Counted from the stretch's first letter, positions 1 to 8,934 are shown. The stretch: DNA of 64,000 nt from Cohnella abietis (GCF_004295585.1 NZ_AP019400.1:711501-775500); one strand, 5' to 3'. Notes: a model not told the origin generated them from the letters alone. A program made the numbers and translations.

Positions 1-1049
1 AACACCGCACCCTCTGCGCAGCACTCGTCTGGCAGGTTCGAGATCATGCCATTATTACGCAAATTCCCACTGAACTTGAACGTTTTTCCGGTTTCCAATG
101 CTTCGATAATATATGCACAATACTCGACACTGCGCGTAGGCAGATCGTATGATTCGTCCTTCAGGATATCCTGATCCTTGTATTTGTCTGCGACATACAT
201 GCACCATGCATAATACGCGCCGGACTCTCCGCCGAAGGAGGGCTCGTCGCAATACAAGTCGAGTGCCTTGCGATTTTTGCGGAACCAAGGAACATATTCC
301 GAAAGATGCCCGGTGGACTCGGTCATGAAGTAGCCGAAGTGGCGGAACACTTCTCCACGTACCTTCTCGTTTACATAAAATTCCGGTTGTTCGAACTTCT
401 CGCGAAGAATCGGATACAGATCACGACCTTGGTGGGACAGCTCCGTAAACCAACCCATATGATTGATGCCCGCAGAGACATAGTCGATCTCTTGCTTGGG
501 AACAGCTACGTATCCTGCAATCAGATCCAGCGTCGTCTGCACGCCATGACACAAGCCGACATATTGAATATTCGTCTCACCAAGCGCCCAGCAGATCATG
601 GCCATCGGATTGACATAGTTGAGCAGCGTTGCCTTCGGGCACAGTTCCTCCATGTCGCGCGCAACATCCAAGATAACTGGAATGCTGCGCAGCGCACGGA
701 ATACGCCGCCTGGCCCAAGTGTATCACCAATACATTGATCGATACCATATTTCAATGGGATCTTGTAGTCCAGCTCGAAGGCGGAAACGCCGCCCACTTG
801 GAATGACGTGATGACGTAATTCGCCCCGGCCAGCGCCTCTCTGCGATCAGTCGTAACCGTTACCTTCGATTTGAGTCCATTTTGCTCAATGACCTTATCA
901 GCAAACGCTTTAACTTGGGATGTTTTCCCTGTCGAGGGAGCCATTAGAACGAATTCGGTGTCTTCAAGCTCCGGAGTGGCCATAATGTCGAGCATTAGCG
1001 TTTTACAGAACACGATGCTTCCAGCGCCAATAATCGCGATTCTCTTCAT
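1..1049 (-). CDS. GH4 family glycosidase (alpha-galactosidase / alpha-galacturonidase type), 3' end cut by window
   Basis: An NAD- and metal-dependent family 4 glycoside hydrolase, predicted cytoplasmic. The reading frame is open to the window edge, so about 349 residues are visible and the C-terminus is missing. The N-terminus is a Rossmann fold (GAGS at residues 8-11). Family signatures follow: DTLGPGG (109-115), NYVNPM (144-149), GLCHG with the metal-binding Cys167/His168, and GINHMGW with His197. The last visible residues, NGMISNLP, also fit the family. It starts 26 nt after the Gfo/Idh/MocA gene and lies in the same operon. The GLCHG/GINHMGW pair points to the MelA/LplD side of GH4 rather than the 6-phospho-glucosidases, but the substrate cannot be assigned from sequence alone. 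Confidence 0.9.
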   Translation of the reverse strand, partial: MKRIAIIGAGSIVFCKTLMLDIMATPELEDTEFVLMAPSTGKTSQVKAFADKVIEQNGLKSKVTVTTDRREALAGANYVITSFQVGGVSAFELDYKIPLKYGIDQCIGDTLGPGGVFRALRSIPVILDVARDMEELCPKATLLNYVNPMAMICWALGETNIQYVGLCHGVQTTLDLIAGYVAVPKQEIDYVSAGINHMGWFTELSHQGRDLYPILREKFEQPEFYVNEKVRGEVFRHFGYFMTESTGHLSEYVPWFRKNRKALDLYCDEPSFGGESGAYYAWCMYVADKYKDQDILKDESYDLPTRSVEYCAYIIEALETGKTFKFSGNLRNNGMISNLPDECCAEGAV

Positions 1050-1075
1050 ACTTGAATCCCATCCTTTTCATTCAT

Positions 1076-2128
1076 TTATTGGTACTGCTGCATCAAGCGA
1101 ATATAATCTCTAGCTACCTTTAGATCCTCAAGAGCTTCCTTAGATTCGCAAGGTGCCGGGCGCTCGCCCCGCACAGCTGCAATGAAGTTCATTGCTTGCT
1201 GACGCATGGCGGAACGGTTCGGCATAACGGGCAGCTCGTAAGAGGGTGAATCTGTGCCATTGTCCTTCATGATTGTGACTTTCCCGGCTTGCTGACGAGC
1301 GAGCGGAGGGGGAAGATCTACACGGACGAAGCCCTTCTCGAAACAGACGAGCATACTTTCATGCCATTCGATGCTAGTCTGGTAAGGTGCCATCTCAAGC
1401 GCCACGGTGACGCCGCTGTCGCTCTCACCTGTTAGTAGAATGCCTCTACGGTCAGCATATGTGATTTTATATGACTCTTTCAGAAGATACCGAATAGCAT
1501 TGACCTGATGAATGTAATAATTGACAAAGGTGTCTAGCTGGCGGTTCTGTTCATCGGTAAATTCCGCTGAGCCCGGCTCGATAGGGATGAACGGGTATGG
1601 CTCGTTCGAGCTGAGCGGAGCGTCTGCCCCGCCGATCCAGTCACCGGGTGGCATCGTGACGCGAATATATTGCAGTCGGCCATATTCACCGCTCGTCTTC
1701 CACTGCTCAATCCGTTCGCTTGCATACTCCATCGCAGGGTCGGAACGTTTGTGGTAACCGACCATATGCAGTGTTTGATGCTCCTCTGCAAGCCGAACCA
1801 ATTGCTCACCAGCTTCAACAGTAAGTGTTAGCGGCTTCTCGGTGAAAACGGGAATACCCGCTTTTAGAATGTCAGGGATGATGGCGAGATGGGATCGGTA
1901 GAGCTGGGGAGCGACGATTGCATCTACCTTCGCATGATTAATCAGCTCCATGTGATGATCATAAATCTTCGATATACCGTAACGATCCGCAACAGATCTG
2001 GCAAGCTGCGGGCGTACTTCCGCCAGTGCGACAACCTCGCATAGCTCGTGCAATTGTGTGTAATTGGACAGGTGTGCCATCTGCCCCATGCCGCCAGTGC
2101 CAACAAACCCGATTTTTAATCTGCTCAA
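1076..2128 (-). CDS. Gfo/Idh/MocA family oxidoreductase
   Basis: A cytoplasmic NAD(P)-dependent sugar or inositol dehydrogenase-like enzyme of about 350 residues. The N-terminal dinucleotide-binding loop reads GFVGTGGMGQ, and the EKPLTL motif typical of the family lies near residue 92. The likely start is a TTG at 2128 with AGGAG eight bases upstream; a longer frame exists but its extra N-terminus lies inside the upstream gene and precedes the Rossmann strand. The start is 5 nt after the stop of the FG-GAP gene, so the two are probably co-translated. Together with the downstream GH4 enzyme, which also uses NAD-based redox chemistry on sugars, this suggests breakdown of an oligosaccharide. The exact substrate is unknown. 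Confidence 0.88.
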   Translation of the reverse strand: MSRLKIGFVGTGGMGQMAHLSNYTQLHELCEVVALAEVRPQLARSVADRYGISKIYDHHMELINHAKVDAIVAPQLYRSHLAIIPDILKAGIPVFTEKPLTLTVEAGEQLVRLAEEHQTLHMVGYHKRSDPAMEYASERIEQWKTSGEYGRLQYIRVTMPPGDWIGGADAPLSSNEPYPFIPIEPGSAEFTDEQNRQLDTFVNYYIHQVNAIRYLLKESYKITYADRRGILLTGESDSGVTVALEMAPYQTSIEWHESMLVCFEKGFVRVDLPPPLARQQAGKVTIMKDNGTDSPSYELPVMPNRSAMRQQAMNFIAAVRGERPAPCESKEALEDLKVARDYIRLMQQYQ

Positions 2129-2133
2129 GTTCT

Positions 2134-3219
2134 TCACTCCTGCTTTCCTAAATTTTCGAATAAATACAAACCGTCCGTTCCTGGAGCAACGATGTCCGGG
2201 TAACCATTGCCCGTTACATCCTGAATCCACATGAAGATGCCATTTCCAGAGCCTTCACCTGCAGGACCAAAGTCGATGACATGCTTCTCGAATGCGCCAC
2301 CATTGATCTTGAAGTAATACACACCAAGCGGGTCATCAAAGCCGGGATCGTTGTCATGCGCCAAGTATCTTTTGCCCGTGACGAGCTCTAGTTCCCCATC
2401 GAGGTCGAGATCGACAAGCATAAGATCGTGATACTGAGATGCCGTCATATCGATCTCATGCCGAATCCAGCTTCGCGAGCCATCTTCTTCTCGTGTCTGT
2501 TCAAGCCAATGCAGGCCGTAGTCATGCGCCTGACCGACAATCAGATCGCATAGCCCATCTCCATTGACGTCGTATCCGATAATCGGGACACTAGCCGAAC
2601 CGAGAGCGAACTCTGGGTGAAAAGTCCATAACCCGGAGTAAGGTTCCTCGGGTTGTTCCAGCCAGCCGTTCGACAGAACGATATCCATCCTGCCGTTTCC
2701 GGTAATATCTGCGAAACCTAGGCCATGTCCACTGGGACCTTCGGAGATGACCATTTTGCGGAATTGTCCTGTTCCCTTACCATTTTCATCTGTAATCAGC
2801 TTGTAGAATGTCTGGGGCGCCATTGGTGTATTTGGGAAAATCTCGGGCACACCGCAGCCGTCAATATCATAGTAGCGAATGGTCTCGATGTTGGAGGTGT
2901 GATCGATTCGAAATGTTTCCCACAGCGAATCTGAATGTCCTGGATTTCTGCGCCAATGTATTCCTTCACTCCACCACGAGCCGGTGATGATGTCCATTCG
3001 ACCGTTGCCGTCTACATCCATAGGAAAGTCGGAGAAGTCATCACGATAATGCGCATAGGAAGCTAACTCACAAATTTTGTGCCGGCGCACGAAGTCGGGG
3101 CCTTCGTACCAGTACGCGCCGCTAACAATGTCCAGCGTACCATCGTTGTTGACATCGAATACCGAGCAAGCCTCATAGGGCTCATCGCTAATCTTCCTTT
3201 TCTTGAAGGAAATCGTCAT
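2134..3219 (-). CDS. FG-GAP/VCBS-type beta-propeller protein without signal peptide
   Basis: A 361-residue protein built from about seven repeats, each carrying a Dx(N/D)xDGxxD-like calcium loop (for example DVNNDGTLD, DVDGNGRMD, DITGNGRMD, DVNGDGLCD, DVTGNGYPD). This is the pattern of a seven-bladed integrin-alpha-like propeller. Such proteins are normally secreted, but the N-terminus (MTISFKKRKISDEPYEA) has no hydrophobic stretch or lipobox, so it appears cytoplasmic or non-classically exported. An AAGGAG ribosome site precedes the ATG. It is the first gene of the operon with the dehydrogenase and the GH4 enzyme. Its role is unknown; sugar binding is one possibility. Confidence 0.8.
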   Translation of the reverse strand: MTISFKKRKISDEPYEACSVFDVNNDGTLDIVSGAYWYEGPDFVRRHKICELASYAHYRDDFSDFPMDVDGNGRMDIITGSWWSEGIHWRRNPGHSDSLWETFRIDHTSNIETIRYYDIDGCGVPEIFPNTPMAPQTFYKLITDENGKGTGQFRKMVISEGPSGHGLGFADITGNGRMDIVLSNGWLEQPEEPYSGLWTFHPEFALGSASVPIIGYDVNGDGLCDLIVGQAHDYGLHWLEQTREEDGSRSWIRHEIDMTASQYHDLMLVDLDLDGELELVTGKRYLAHDNDPGFDDPLGVYYFKINGGAFEKHVIDFGPAGEGSGNGIFMWIQDVTGNGYPDIVAPGTDGLYLFENLGKQE

Positions 3220-3259
3220 TTCAGAGTGCTCCTTTTCATGTGATTTATATTCATTATTT

Positions 3260-3282
3260 AGGTAAGCGCTTTTAGCTTACCT
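3260..3282. promoter_or_regulatory. Inverted repeat / cre-like operator between divergent genes
   Basis: Perfect 8-bp arms AGGTAAGC and GCTTACCT are separated by 7 nt, between the FG-GAP operon and the divergent AraC gene. The left arm and centre (GGTAAGCGCTTTTA, 3261-3274) also match the CcpA cre consensus TGWAANCGNTNWCA with two mismatches. It could therefore be the binding site of the adjacent AraC protein, a catabolite-repression site, or both. Confidence 0.5.
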
Positions 3283-3283
3283 C

Positions 3284-3312
3284 TTGAACTAAATCTACAT
3301 GATTTGTAAAAT
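3284..3312 (+). promoter_or_regulatory. Sigma-A-like promoter for the AraC gene
   Basis: TTGAAC (3284-3289) and TAAAAT (3307-3312) are separated by 17 nt, about 60 nt upstream of the AraC start codon and directly next to the inverted repeat at 3260-3282. Confidence 0.5.
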
Positions 3313-3374
3313 AAAGTTCAATGAGCATAGTTGTGATTTTTACTATTGAAAGTTGCGTATTTGGGGGTTAAGGA

Positions 3375-4202
3375 ATGCAGGGGTCGATATTGATTCGAAT
3401 GCCCGAGATGTTAAGTGGCGCATTTATGAAGGATCAGCCTGATGAGCCATTTTATTTTCCAATGCATCAGCATGAAAGCAACGCAGAGCTGCTGCTCATT
3501 CTGGAGGGTGAAGGCGAGTTTCGAGTGGATGGCAAGCTGTATCGGGCGAAGACGGGCAACATGCTAGTTTATAATCGGGGCGTCTGGCATGAGGAGAGGT
3601 CGACAGGCGACAAGTTTATGGCGATCTATGTCGGGTACACGGGTTTGCAGTTAAAAGGGCTGCCTTTCGACTTTTTGTGCGGAACCGAACAACCGGCCAT
3701 GCTTGAGCTTAACGAGCATTTCTTGCCGATTAAGCAGCTATTTTTAGAGATGATATCGGAATGGGAAAGTTTTAAGCCGGAGTCTGCCGTTATTGCGAAT
3801 GCGCTGCTAGGCGTCATGGTCGGGCGGCTAGTGCGGCTGGTGCATTATTCGAAGGAAGATGAGTTCAGAAGGAGACCGGTCAAGGAAGCGATTCACTTGG
3901 CCAAGCGTTTCATGGAAGAAAACTACTTGGCGGATGTTAATTTATCGGTCCTATCACGTCTGACGCATATGAATGCCTATCATTTTATTCACGTGTTCAA
4001 GAAAGAGACGGGAGTTAGTCCGATCCAATATTTAATCCGCTATCGTATGGAGGTAGCGAAGCAATATTTAGAGACTACAAGCCTTCCCATGGTAGAAATA
4101 GCGGAGAAAATAGGGTATAAGAGCGAAACATATTTTCAAAACTTGTTCAAAAAGACGACAGGGGTATCACCTGGCAAATATCGTGCGGCTTTCTACCAGT
4201 AA
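3375..4202 (+). CDS. AraC family transcriptional regulator with cupin sensor
   Basis: A 275-residue cytoplasmic regulator. Residues about 20-100 form a cupin-like ligand domain (MHQHESNAELLLILEGEGEF, then a WHEE segment). The C-terminal 100 residues hold the two helix-turn-helix motifs of the AraC family, ending in the typical IGYKSETYFQNLFKKTTGVSPGKYR-like signature. It is transcribed away from the FG-GAP/dehydrogenase/GH4 operon and shares a 155-bp regulatory region with it, so it probably controls that operon in response to the sugar or a breakdown product. The start ATG follows a weak purine-rich site (TTAAGGA). Confidence 0.9.
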   Translation: MQGSILIRMPEMLSGAFMKDQPDEPFYFPMHQHESNAELLLILEGEGEFRVDGKLYRAKTGNMLVYNRGVWHEERSTGDKFMAIYVGYTGLQLKGLPFDFLCGTEQPAMLELNEHFLPIKQLFLEMISEWESFKPESAVIANALLGVMVGRLVRLVHYSKEDEFRRRPVKEAIHLAKRFMEENYLADVNLSVLSRLTHMNAYHFIHVFKKETGVSPIQYLIRYRMEVAKQYLETTSLPMVEIAEKIGYKSETYFQNLFKKTTGVSPGKYRAAFYQ

Positions 4203-4267
4203 TGACCGGTTTTGACCATTTGCTACTACGAAGAATTGTGGTTTGTGCAGTCACGGTTCGCCTCCAC

Positions 4268-4311
4268 CCCAAAAACCAGCATTATGCGGCCGCATGAGGC
4301 TGGTTTTTTGG
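4268..4311 (+). terminator. Rho-independent terminator in the 4203-4613 gap
   Basis: AAAAACCAGC (4271-4280) pairs with GCTGGTTTTT around a GC-rich centre containing GCGGCCGC, ending in a T run. It closes the AraC gene. The rest of the 411-nt gap holds a hairpin-type repeat at about 4229-4262 and the direct-repeat promoter of the next gene; no coding sequence was recognised. Confidence 0.75.
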
Positions 4312-4371
4312 TGCGACGGGAAGTAGCTATTTTAGCGAGTGAATCTTGGTTTTCAAAATCATTCGTAGTGT

Positions 4372-4405
4372 TTGAGAGAATCTTGAGAGACCGCTGTTAT
4401 AGAAT
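4372..4405 (+). promoter_or_regulatory. Tandem TTGAGAG heptamers (11-bp period) upstream of the SLH gene
   Basis: TTGAGAG occurs at 4372-4378 and again at 4383-4389, followed four bases later by CTGTTAT (4394-4400) and a -10-like TATAGA. The same arrangement occurs at 55961-55991 before another SLH gene. Heptamers repeated at 11 bp next to the -10 are the known binding pattern of OmpR/PhoB/SARP-type winged-helix activators. No good -35 box is present, as expected for an activator-dependent promoter. Confidence 0.6.
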
Positions 4406-4613
4406 GTGCTGTGATGGAAGGGGGAGAGTTAATAAGGCGAGTCAACCAAGCTGAATGCAGCGTTCGGCGCCTGTTCGCAGAACGTACGAAGCGCGATGTC
4501 TCATCAGCGACATGTAACCCGAGCCTTGCCATAAGGATAGACCAGACTATTAATCCGCTAACGATAATTAAGGAACGTCATTTGCCAACAACGATACGAG
4601 GGAGGAACAAGGA

Positions 4614-7600
4614 ATGGGAAAGAAGCTAAAACAACTTACTTCTGGTATGCTGGCTTTTTTGTTAATAGTGTCAATGCTGCCTGAACTGTCTGGGGGGAAA
4701 ACCTATGCTGCAGCAAGCGATATCATCAGTACGGTGGCGGGCAGTGGCGAATATTTGGGAGATGGAGGAGATGCAACCTCGGCCAAATTAAACTTGCCGA
4801 CAGGTGTGACCATGGACAGCAATGGCAATCTGTATATTGCGGATTATAGTAACAACCGAATTCGGAAAGTGAATACATTAGGGAAGATCAGTACTGTAGC
4901 GGGCACGGGGACTGCCGGCTTTTCGGGAGATTCAGGAAAAGCAAATCTTGCCAAACTGCAAGACCCGCAGGGAGTAGCTGTGGACAGCGCAGGTAATATA
5001 TACATAGCGGATTCTTTTAATAACCGAATTCGGAAAGTAGATACATCAGGGGAAATCAGTACTGTGGCGGGTATTTTCAATAGCGGCTATTGGGGAGACG
5101 ATGTAGCGGCCACCTCTACACCATTGAACAGGCCGACTGGAGTAGCCGTGGACAGTCAAGGTAATCTTTATATAGCGGATAGTTATAATAATCGAATTCG
5201 GAAAGTAGATACAATTGGGATCATCAGTACGGTGGCGGGTAGTAGCAATGTCGGGGGCTATACGGGAGACGGAGCAGTGGCGACTTCCGCCAAATTGAAC
5301 TTGCCGACTGGAGTGTTCGTGGATAGTATCGGTAATCTATATATAGCGGATTCTGAAAACCATGCAATTCGGAAAGTAGATAAACAATCAGGGAAAATCA
5401 GTACGGTGGCGGGCACAGGCAGTGCCGGCTTTTCAGGAGATGGTGAATCGGCTACCTCGGCCCAATTGAATTCTCCTACAGGAGTAACCGTGGATAGCAG
5501 TGGCAATCTGTATATAGCGGATTTCATTAACCACCGAATTCGAAAAGTAGATGCATCAGGGAAAATCAGTACGGTGGCGGGGAGTAGCAAAGGCTTTTTT
5601 GGTGGCTTTTCGGGAGATGGCGGAGCGGCGACCTCTGCCGAATTGAACAATCCGAAAGGAGTAGCTGTTGACAGCAGCGGAATGCTTTATATTGCAGATT
5701 CTAATAACAATCGGATACGGAAGGTGGGGCCCCCACCTGGACCGACCTCTTATAATATTACGTATAATCTTGACGGTGGAACGGCAACGAACCCAGCAAC
5801 CTATACCGCTGTGGATGAAAACTTCATTTTAACTAATCCCACAAAATTAGGGTATACCTTTGCGGGGTGGACAGGAACGGGTCTGGGAGCTGCAACTCAA
5901 ACTGTAACGATAGCCAAAGGTTCCACAGGCGATCGTACTTACACGGCAACATGGACTGTAGCCGCGAATGTGACAATCAATTATGCTGCTAATAATACTG
6001 CCTATGGTTCAGTCAGCCGGTCCAGTGAAGCATTGAACCCTGAAATCGGCACTGCATCTGGTTCAGTAGCAACTGCAAAACCAGGCTACTACTTTGTGAA
6101 ATGGCAGGACGCAAACAGTTCTCAAGTTAGCACGAGTGCGACATGGGTACCGCAAAAGGTTTCCGGAAGCTATGTAGCAGGTAGCTATACTGCTGTATTT
6201 GCACCGAACTCTTACAATATTACGTATAATCTTGACGGCGGAACGGCAACGAACCCAGCAACCAATACCGCTGAGGATGATAGCTTTACCTTAACTAATC
6301 CCACAAAACCAGGGTATGAGTTTGCCGGATGGACAGGAACGGGTCTGGGAGCTGCAACTCAAACTGTAACGATAGCAAAAGGTTCCACAGGCCCTCGTAC
6401 TTACACGGCTACATGGACAGCCAAAACCTATACTGTCATATTGAATGACAACGGCGGAAGCGACGGCAGCGGCAGTGTGAATGCAACTTATGATCAGCCA
6501 ATGCCGACTGTTCAAAAGCCTTCTAAAGCTGGACATGCTTTTGTCGGTTATTTTGACCAATTGACCGGTGGAACGAAGTATTATAATTCGGATATGAGCA
6601 GTGCGAGAAATTGGGATAAAACAGCTTCTAATGTGACCCTATTTGCCAGCTGGTCAGAACATGATGTAATAGGGACGATAGTTGACGATGGAGCTCCTGC
6701 TCAAAAGATTAAAGGAGCAACAGTCAAGATTATCAAAGGCAATGCCCAATACGGAGAAGCAACTACCGACGAAGATGGCAAGTTTACAATTAATAATGTA
6801 TCTCCAGGCACTTATAACTTAATTATGACTATTGGGGATAAGACAGAGATTATCGCGATTACCGTTGAGAAAAATAAACCGATAACTGATTTAGGAGTTA
6901 TTATTTTCCCCTTAGGAAATGCAAGCAGCGCGCTTAAATTTCAAGGCAACGGCACGCCAGCAGTTATTATCGGCAACCTGCATCCTGAGGCCGAGGAATA
7001 CTACAATGAGGGTGGATCAAATTTCGTCAAGGTTGAAATGACAGTAGCCAAGACCGACGAAGAAACGGCCGCAGGAGATAACTTAACAGCAATCAATGGA
7101 ATCAAAACTCAGGCACAGAGCAAAAATATGAGAATCGGGCTCTACCTTGATATGACAATTGAAAAATTTAATCGCAATTCAGAATTAGATAGTTGGAGCT
7201 ATGATGGACTAATCGGACAAACCAAAGGGCTGATTAAAGTTATTATCCCTATTCCTGCAGACTTACAAGGAAAGTCCAATTATTCGGTTTATCGCTATCA
7301 CGGAAACGCAGTGAATATTATCAGCACGGTGCCGAATACAGATGGAGAGTATCTCATTGTTGATCCATCCGACTGGACACTTACACTTTATGTCAAGAAC
7401 TTCTCTGTCTACGCCTTAGCTTATAATGACAGTCAAAGTCAACAGAATCCATCAGGTGGAGCAACCGTTTCTACCATTACTTTTAGCGGAAATGGAGGCA
7501 CTCCATCATCTGTGACCCAATCTGTTACTAACGGAGGTCTGTTGTCAAAGCCTGTTGATCCCGTAAGAAAAGGTTACGTTTTTGCAGGTTGGTATAAAGC

Positions 7601-8336
7601 TGATGGAAGCGAGTGGAGCTTTAGCAGCGATAGGGTGAACGCTAATTTCACGTTGACAGCTAAATGGACTTTAGCAGATACGGATACGGGTATACATGAG
7701 CTTGATAAAGTAAACCATTTTGCATATATGTTGGGATATCCTGACAAAACCTTCGGTCCTGAGAAAAATATGACGAGAGCTGAAGCTACTGCAATGTTCG
7801 CACGTCTTTTGGTAAAGAAAATGGATGTTAATAAAGAATATCCAACCAGCTTCAAAGATGTGGCAGGTACGAAATGGTATGCAAATGCCATCGGGTATAT
7901 GGAGCAGTATGGCATCATCAACGGGTATTTAGATGGAACCTTTAAGCCGGAAGCACCGATAACTCGAGCAGAGTTTGCATCAATTGCTTCACGTTTTGAT
8001 AAGCTGATCACAGGAGAGCCCTCTACGTTCTCTGATGTTGCGGATAATTACTGGGCCAAAGACAATATTTCCTTTGCTGCTGCAAAAGGATGGGTAAAAG
8101 GATATCCGGACGGAGCTTTCAAGCCTAACAACAACATCACACGCGCAGAAGTGGTTAGTCTGGTAAACCGTATGCTTGAAAGATATAGCGACAAAGGTTA
8201 TGTAGACAGCAATAAAAATGTGCTCAAACAGTACGTGGATCTAAAAAATAACTACTGGGCTTACTATGATATTATGGAAGCGTCTAATGAGCATAATTAT
8301 GAAAAGAGTTTGAACAGTGAAACGTGGAGCCGGTAA
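4614..8336 (+). CDS. Secreted NHL-repeat / InlB-type repeat / SLH-domain surface protein
   Basis: A 1240-residue cell-surface protein. A signal peptide (residues 1-33, ending near TYAAA) is followed by six NHL repeats (about 37-375; each has a VDSxGNLYIAD-like core and NRIRKV), probably a six-bladed propeller. Next are Listeria-Bacteroides type repeats with LDGGT and FAGW motifs (about 380-445, 533-600, 605-680) and a related domain (450-530), a carboxypeptidase-regulatory-like beta sandwich (684-765), an unrecognised domain (770-945), another FAGW repeat (955-1020) and three SLH domains with TRAE motifs (1027-1225) that anchor to pyruvylated wall polymer. GGAGGAA precedes the ATG. The C-terminal tail DIMEAS is shared with the SLH protein at 56046. 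A binding or scaffolding role is inferred; no catalytic domain was seen. Confidence 0.9.
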   Translation: MGKKLKQLTSGMLAFLLIVSMLPELSGGKTYAAASDIISTVAGSGEYLGDGGDATSAKLNLPTGVTMDSNGNLYIADYSNNRIRKVNTLGKISTVAGTGTAGFSGDSGKANLAKLQDPQGVAVDSAGNIYIADSFNNRIRKVDTSGEISTVAGIFNSGYWGDDVAATSTPLNRPTGVAVDSQGNLYIADSYNNRIRKVDTIGIISTVAGSSNVGGYTGDGAVATSAKLNLPTGVFVDSIGNLYIADSENHAIRKVDKQSGKISTVAGTGSAGFSGDGESATSAQLNSPTGVTVDSSGNLYIADFINHRIRKVDASGKISTVAGSSKGFFGGFSGDGGAATSAELNNPKGVAVDSSGMLYIADSNNNRIRKVGPPPGPTSYNITYNLDGGTATNPATYTAVDENFILTNPTKLGYTFAGWTGTGLGAATQTVTIAKGSTGDRTYTATWTVAANVTINYAANNTAYGSVSRSSEALNPEIGTASGSVATAKPGYYFVKWQDANSSQVSTSATWVPQKVSGSYVAGSYTAVFAPNSYNITYNLDGGTATNPATNTAEDDSFTLTNPTKPGYEFAGWTGTGLGAATQTVTIAKGSTGPRTYTATWTAKTYTVILNDNGGSDGSGSVNATYDQPMPTVQKPSKAGHAFVGYFDQLTGGTKYYNSDMSSARNWDKTASNVTLFASWSEHDVIGTIVDDGAPAQKIKGATVKIIKGNAQYGEATTDEDGKFTINNVSPGTYNLIMTIGDKTEIIAITVEKNKPITDLGVIIFPLGNASSALKFQGNGTPAVIIGNLHPEAEEYYNEGGSNFVKVEMTVAKTDEETAAGDNLTAINGIKTQAQSKNMRIGLYLDMTIEKFNRNSELDSWSYDGLIGQTKGLIKVIIPIPADLQGKSNYSVYRYHGNAVNIISTVPNTDGEYLIVDPSDWTLTLYVKNFSVYALAYNDSQSQQNPSGGATVSTITFSGNGGTPSSVTQSVTNGGLLSKPVDPVRKGYVFAGWYKADGSEWSFSSDRVNANFTLTAKWTLADTDTGIHELDKVNHFAYMLGYPDKTFGPEKNMTRAEATAMFARLLVKKMDVNKEYPTSFKDVAGTKWYANAIGYMEQYGIINGYLDGTFKPEAPITRAEFASIASRFDKLITGEPSTFSDVADNYWAKDNISFAAAKGWVKGYPDGAFKPNNNITRAEVVSLVNRMLERYSDKGYVDSNKNVLKQYVDLKNNYWAYYDIMEASNEHNYEKSLNSETWSR

Positions 8337-8355
8337 AGGGATCCATTAAATAACA

Positions 8356-8396
8356 AAAGCCACAAATACTCAATTTAGTTGAGTATTTGTGGCTTT
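8356..8396. terminator. Strong terminator hairpin, 18-bp perfect stem
   Basis: AAAGCCACAAATACTCAA (8356-8373) pairs perfectly with 8379-8396 around a TTTAG loop. It follows the SLH gene by 19 nt. Confidence 0.85.
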
Positions 8397-8591
8397 ATAT
8401 GTTTCTGGCTACGCGAGCGAGATGAGGATTTTATTTTTTACGGGAATCCTTCAGATCGATAGGGTGCGATTACACATTCTTCAATATTACCTTTTCGCGG
8501 CTAAATCTGTATGATTATTCATACACAAAGGGTCATATCAAATCTCGGTTTCTAGTAGAGTGAGGAGGCTCCAGCCTTCGTAAAGTTTGCT

Positions 8592-8634
8592 CGTGATTTA
8601 AATCACATACATCGGGGCTAGAGCGAACTACAAT
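8592..8634 (+). promoter_or_regulatory. CRP/FNR-type operator with class II spacing
   Basis: CGTGATTTAAATCACA (8592-8607) fits the CRP/FNR pattern TGTGA-N6-TCACA with one mismatch and contains the 14-bp palindrome GTGATTTAAATCAC. A -10-like TACAAT lies at 8629-8634, so a start near 8641 would put the site centre at -41.5, the classical activating position. The downstream gene is the small membrane protein at 8719. A Crp/Fnr regulator is encoded at 51425. Confidence 0.6.
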
Positions 8635-8718
8635 TGAAATGAGGCGGAGGAGAATTTATTACTCAGAAGTCCACGCGTGCTGACTCTGCCTAATTTATCT
8701 ATATTGGAGGAATCATCA

Positions 8719-8934
8719 ATGGTGCCGGTATTTTTGTCGAATATGCGACCGATTGGAGAAAGTGTTGCGAAGGTAGCCTCTGCAGGTGGTCAGTTAAATG
8801 CAGATTTCATGAGTGTATTTGCGTTCTTTGTCGTCATTCTCATATTCGTAGGCGTTTTTCTGATGGTCCCAGTGCACATGTACGAGAAATACTATAAACA
8901 AGTGGACGACGAGACTACGGTCCATTCTGAATGA
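8719..8934 (+). CDS. Small single-pass membrane protein
   Basis: A 71-residue protein with one clear membrane segment (FMSVFAFFVVILIFVGVFLM, about residues 33-52), a short N-terminal part and a charged C-terminus (MYEKYYKQVDDE). The ATG at 8719 is preferred over an earlier in-frame start because GGAGG lies eight bases upstream of it. It lies behind a CRP/FNR-like site with activating geometry, which suggests control by redox or metabolic state. The family was not recognised; a small subunit or regulator of a membrane complex is possible but unproven. Confidence 0.65.
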   Translation: MVPVFLSNMRPIGESVAKVASAGGQLNADFMSVFAFFVVILIFVGVFLMVPVHMYEKYYKQVDDETTVHSE

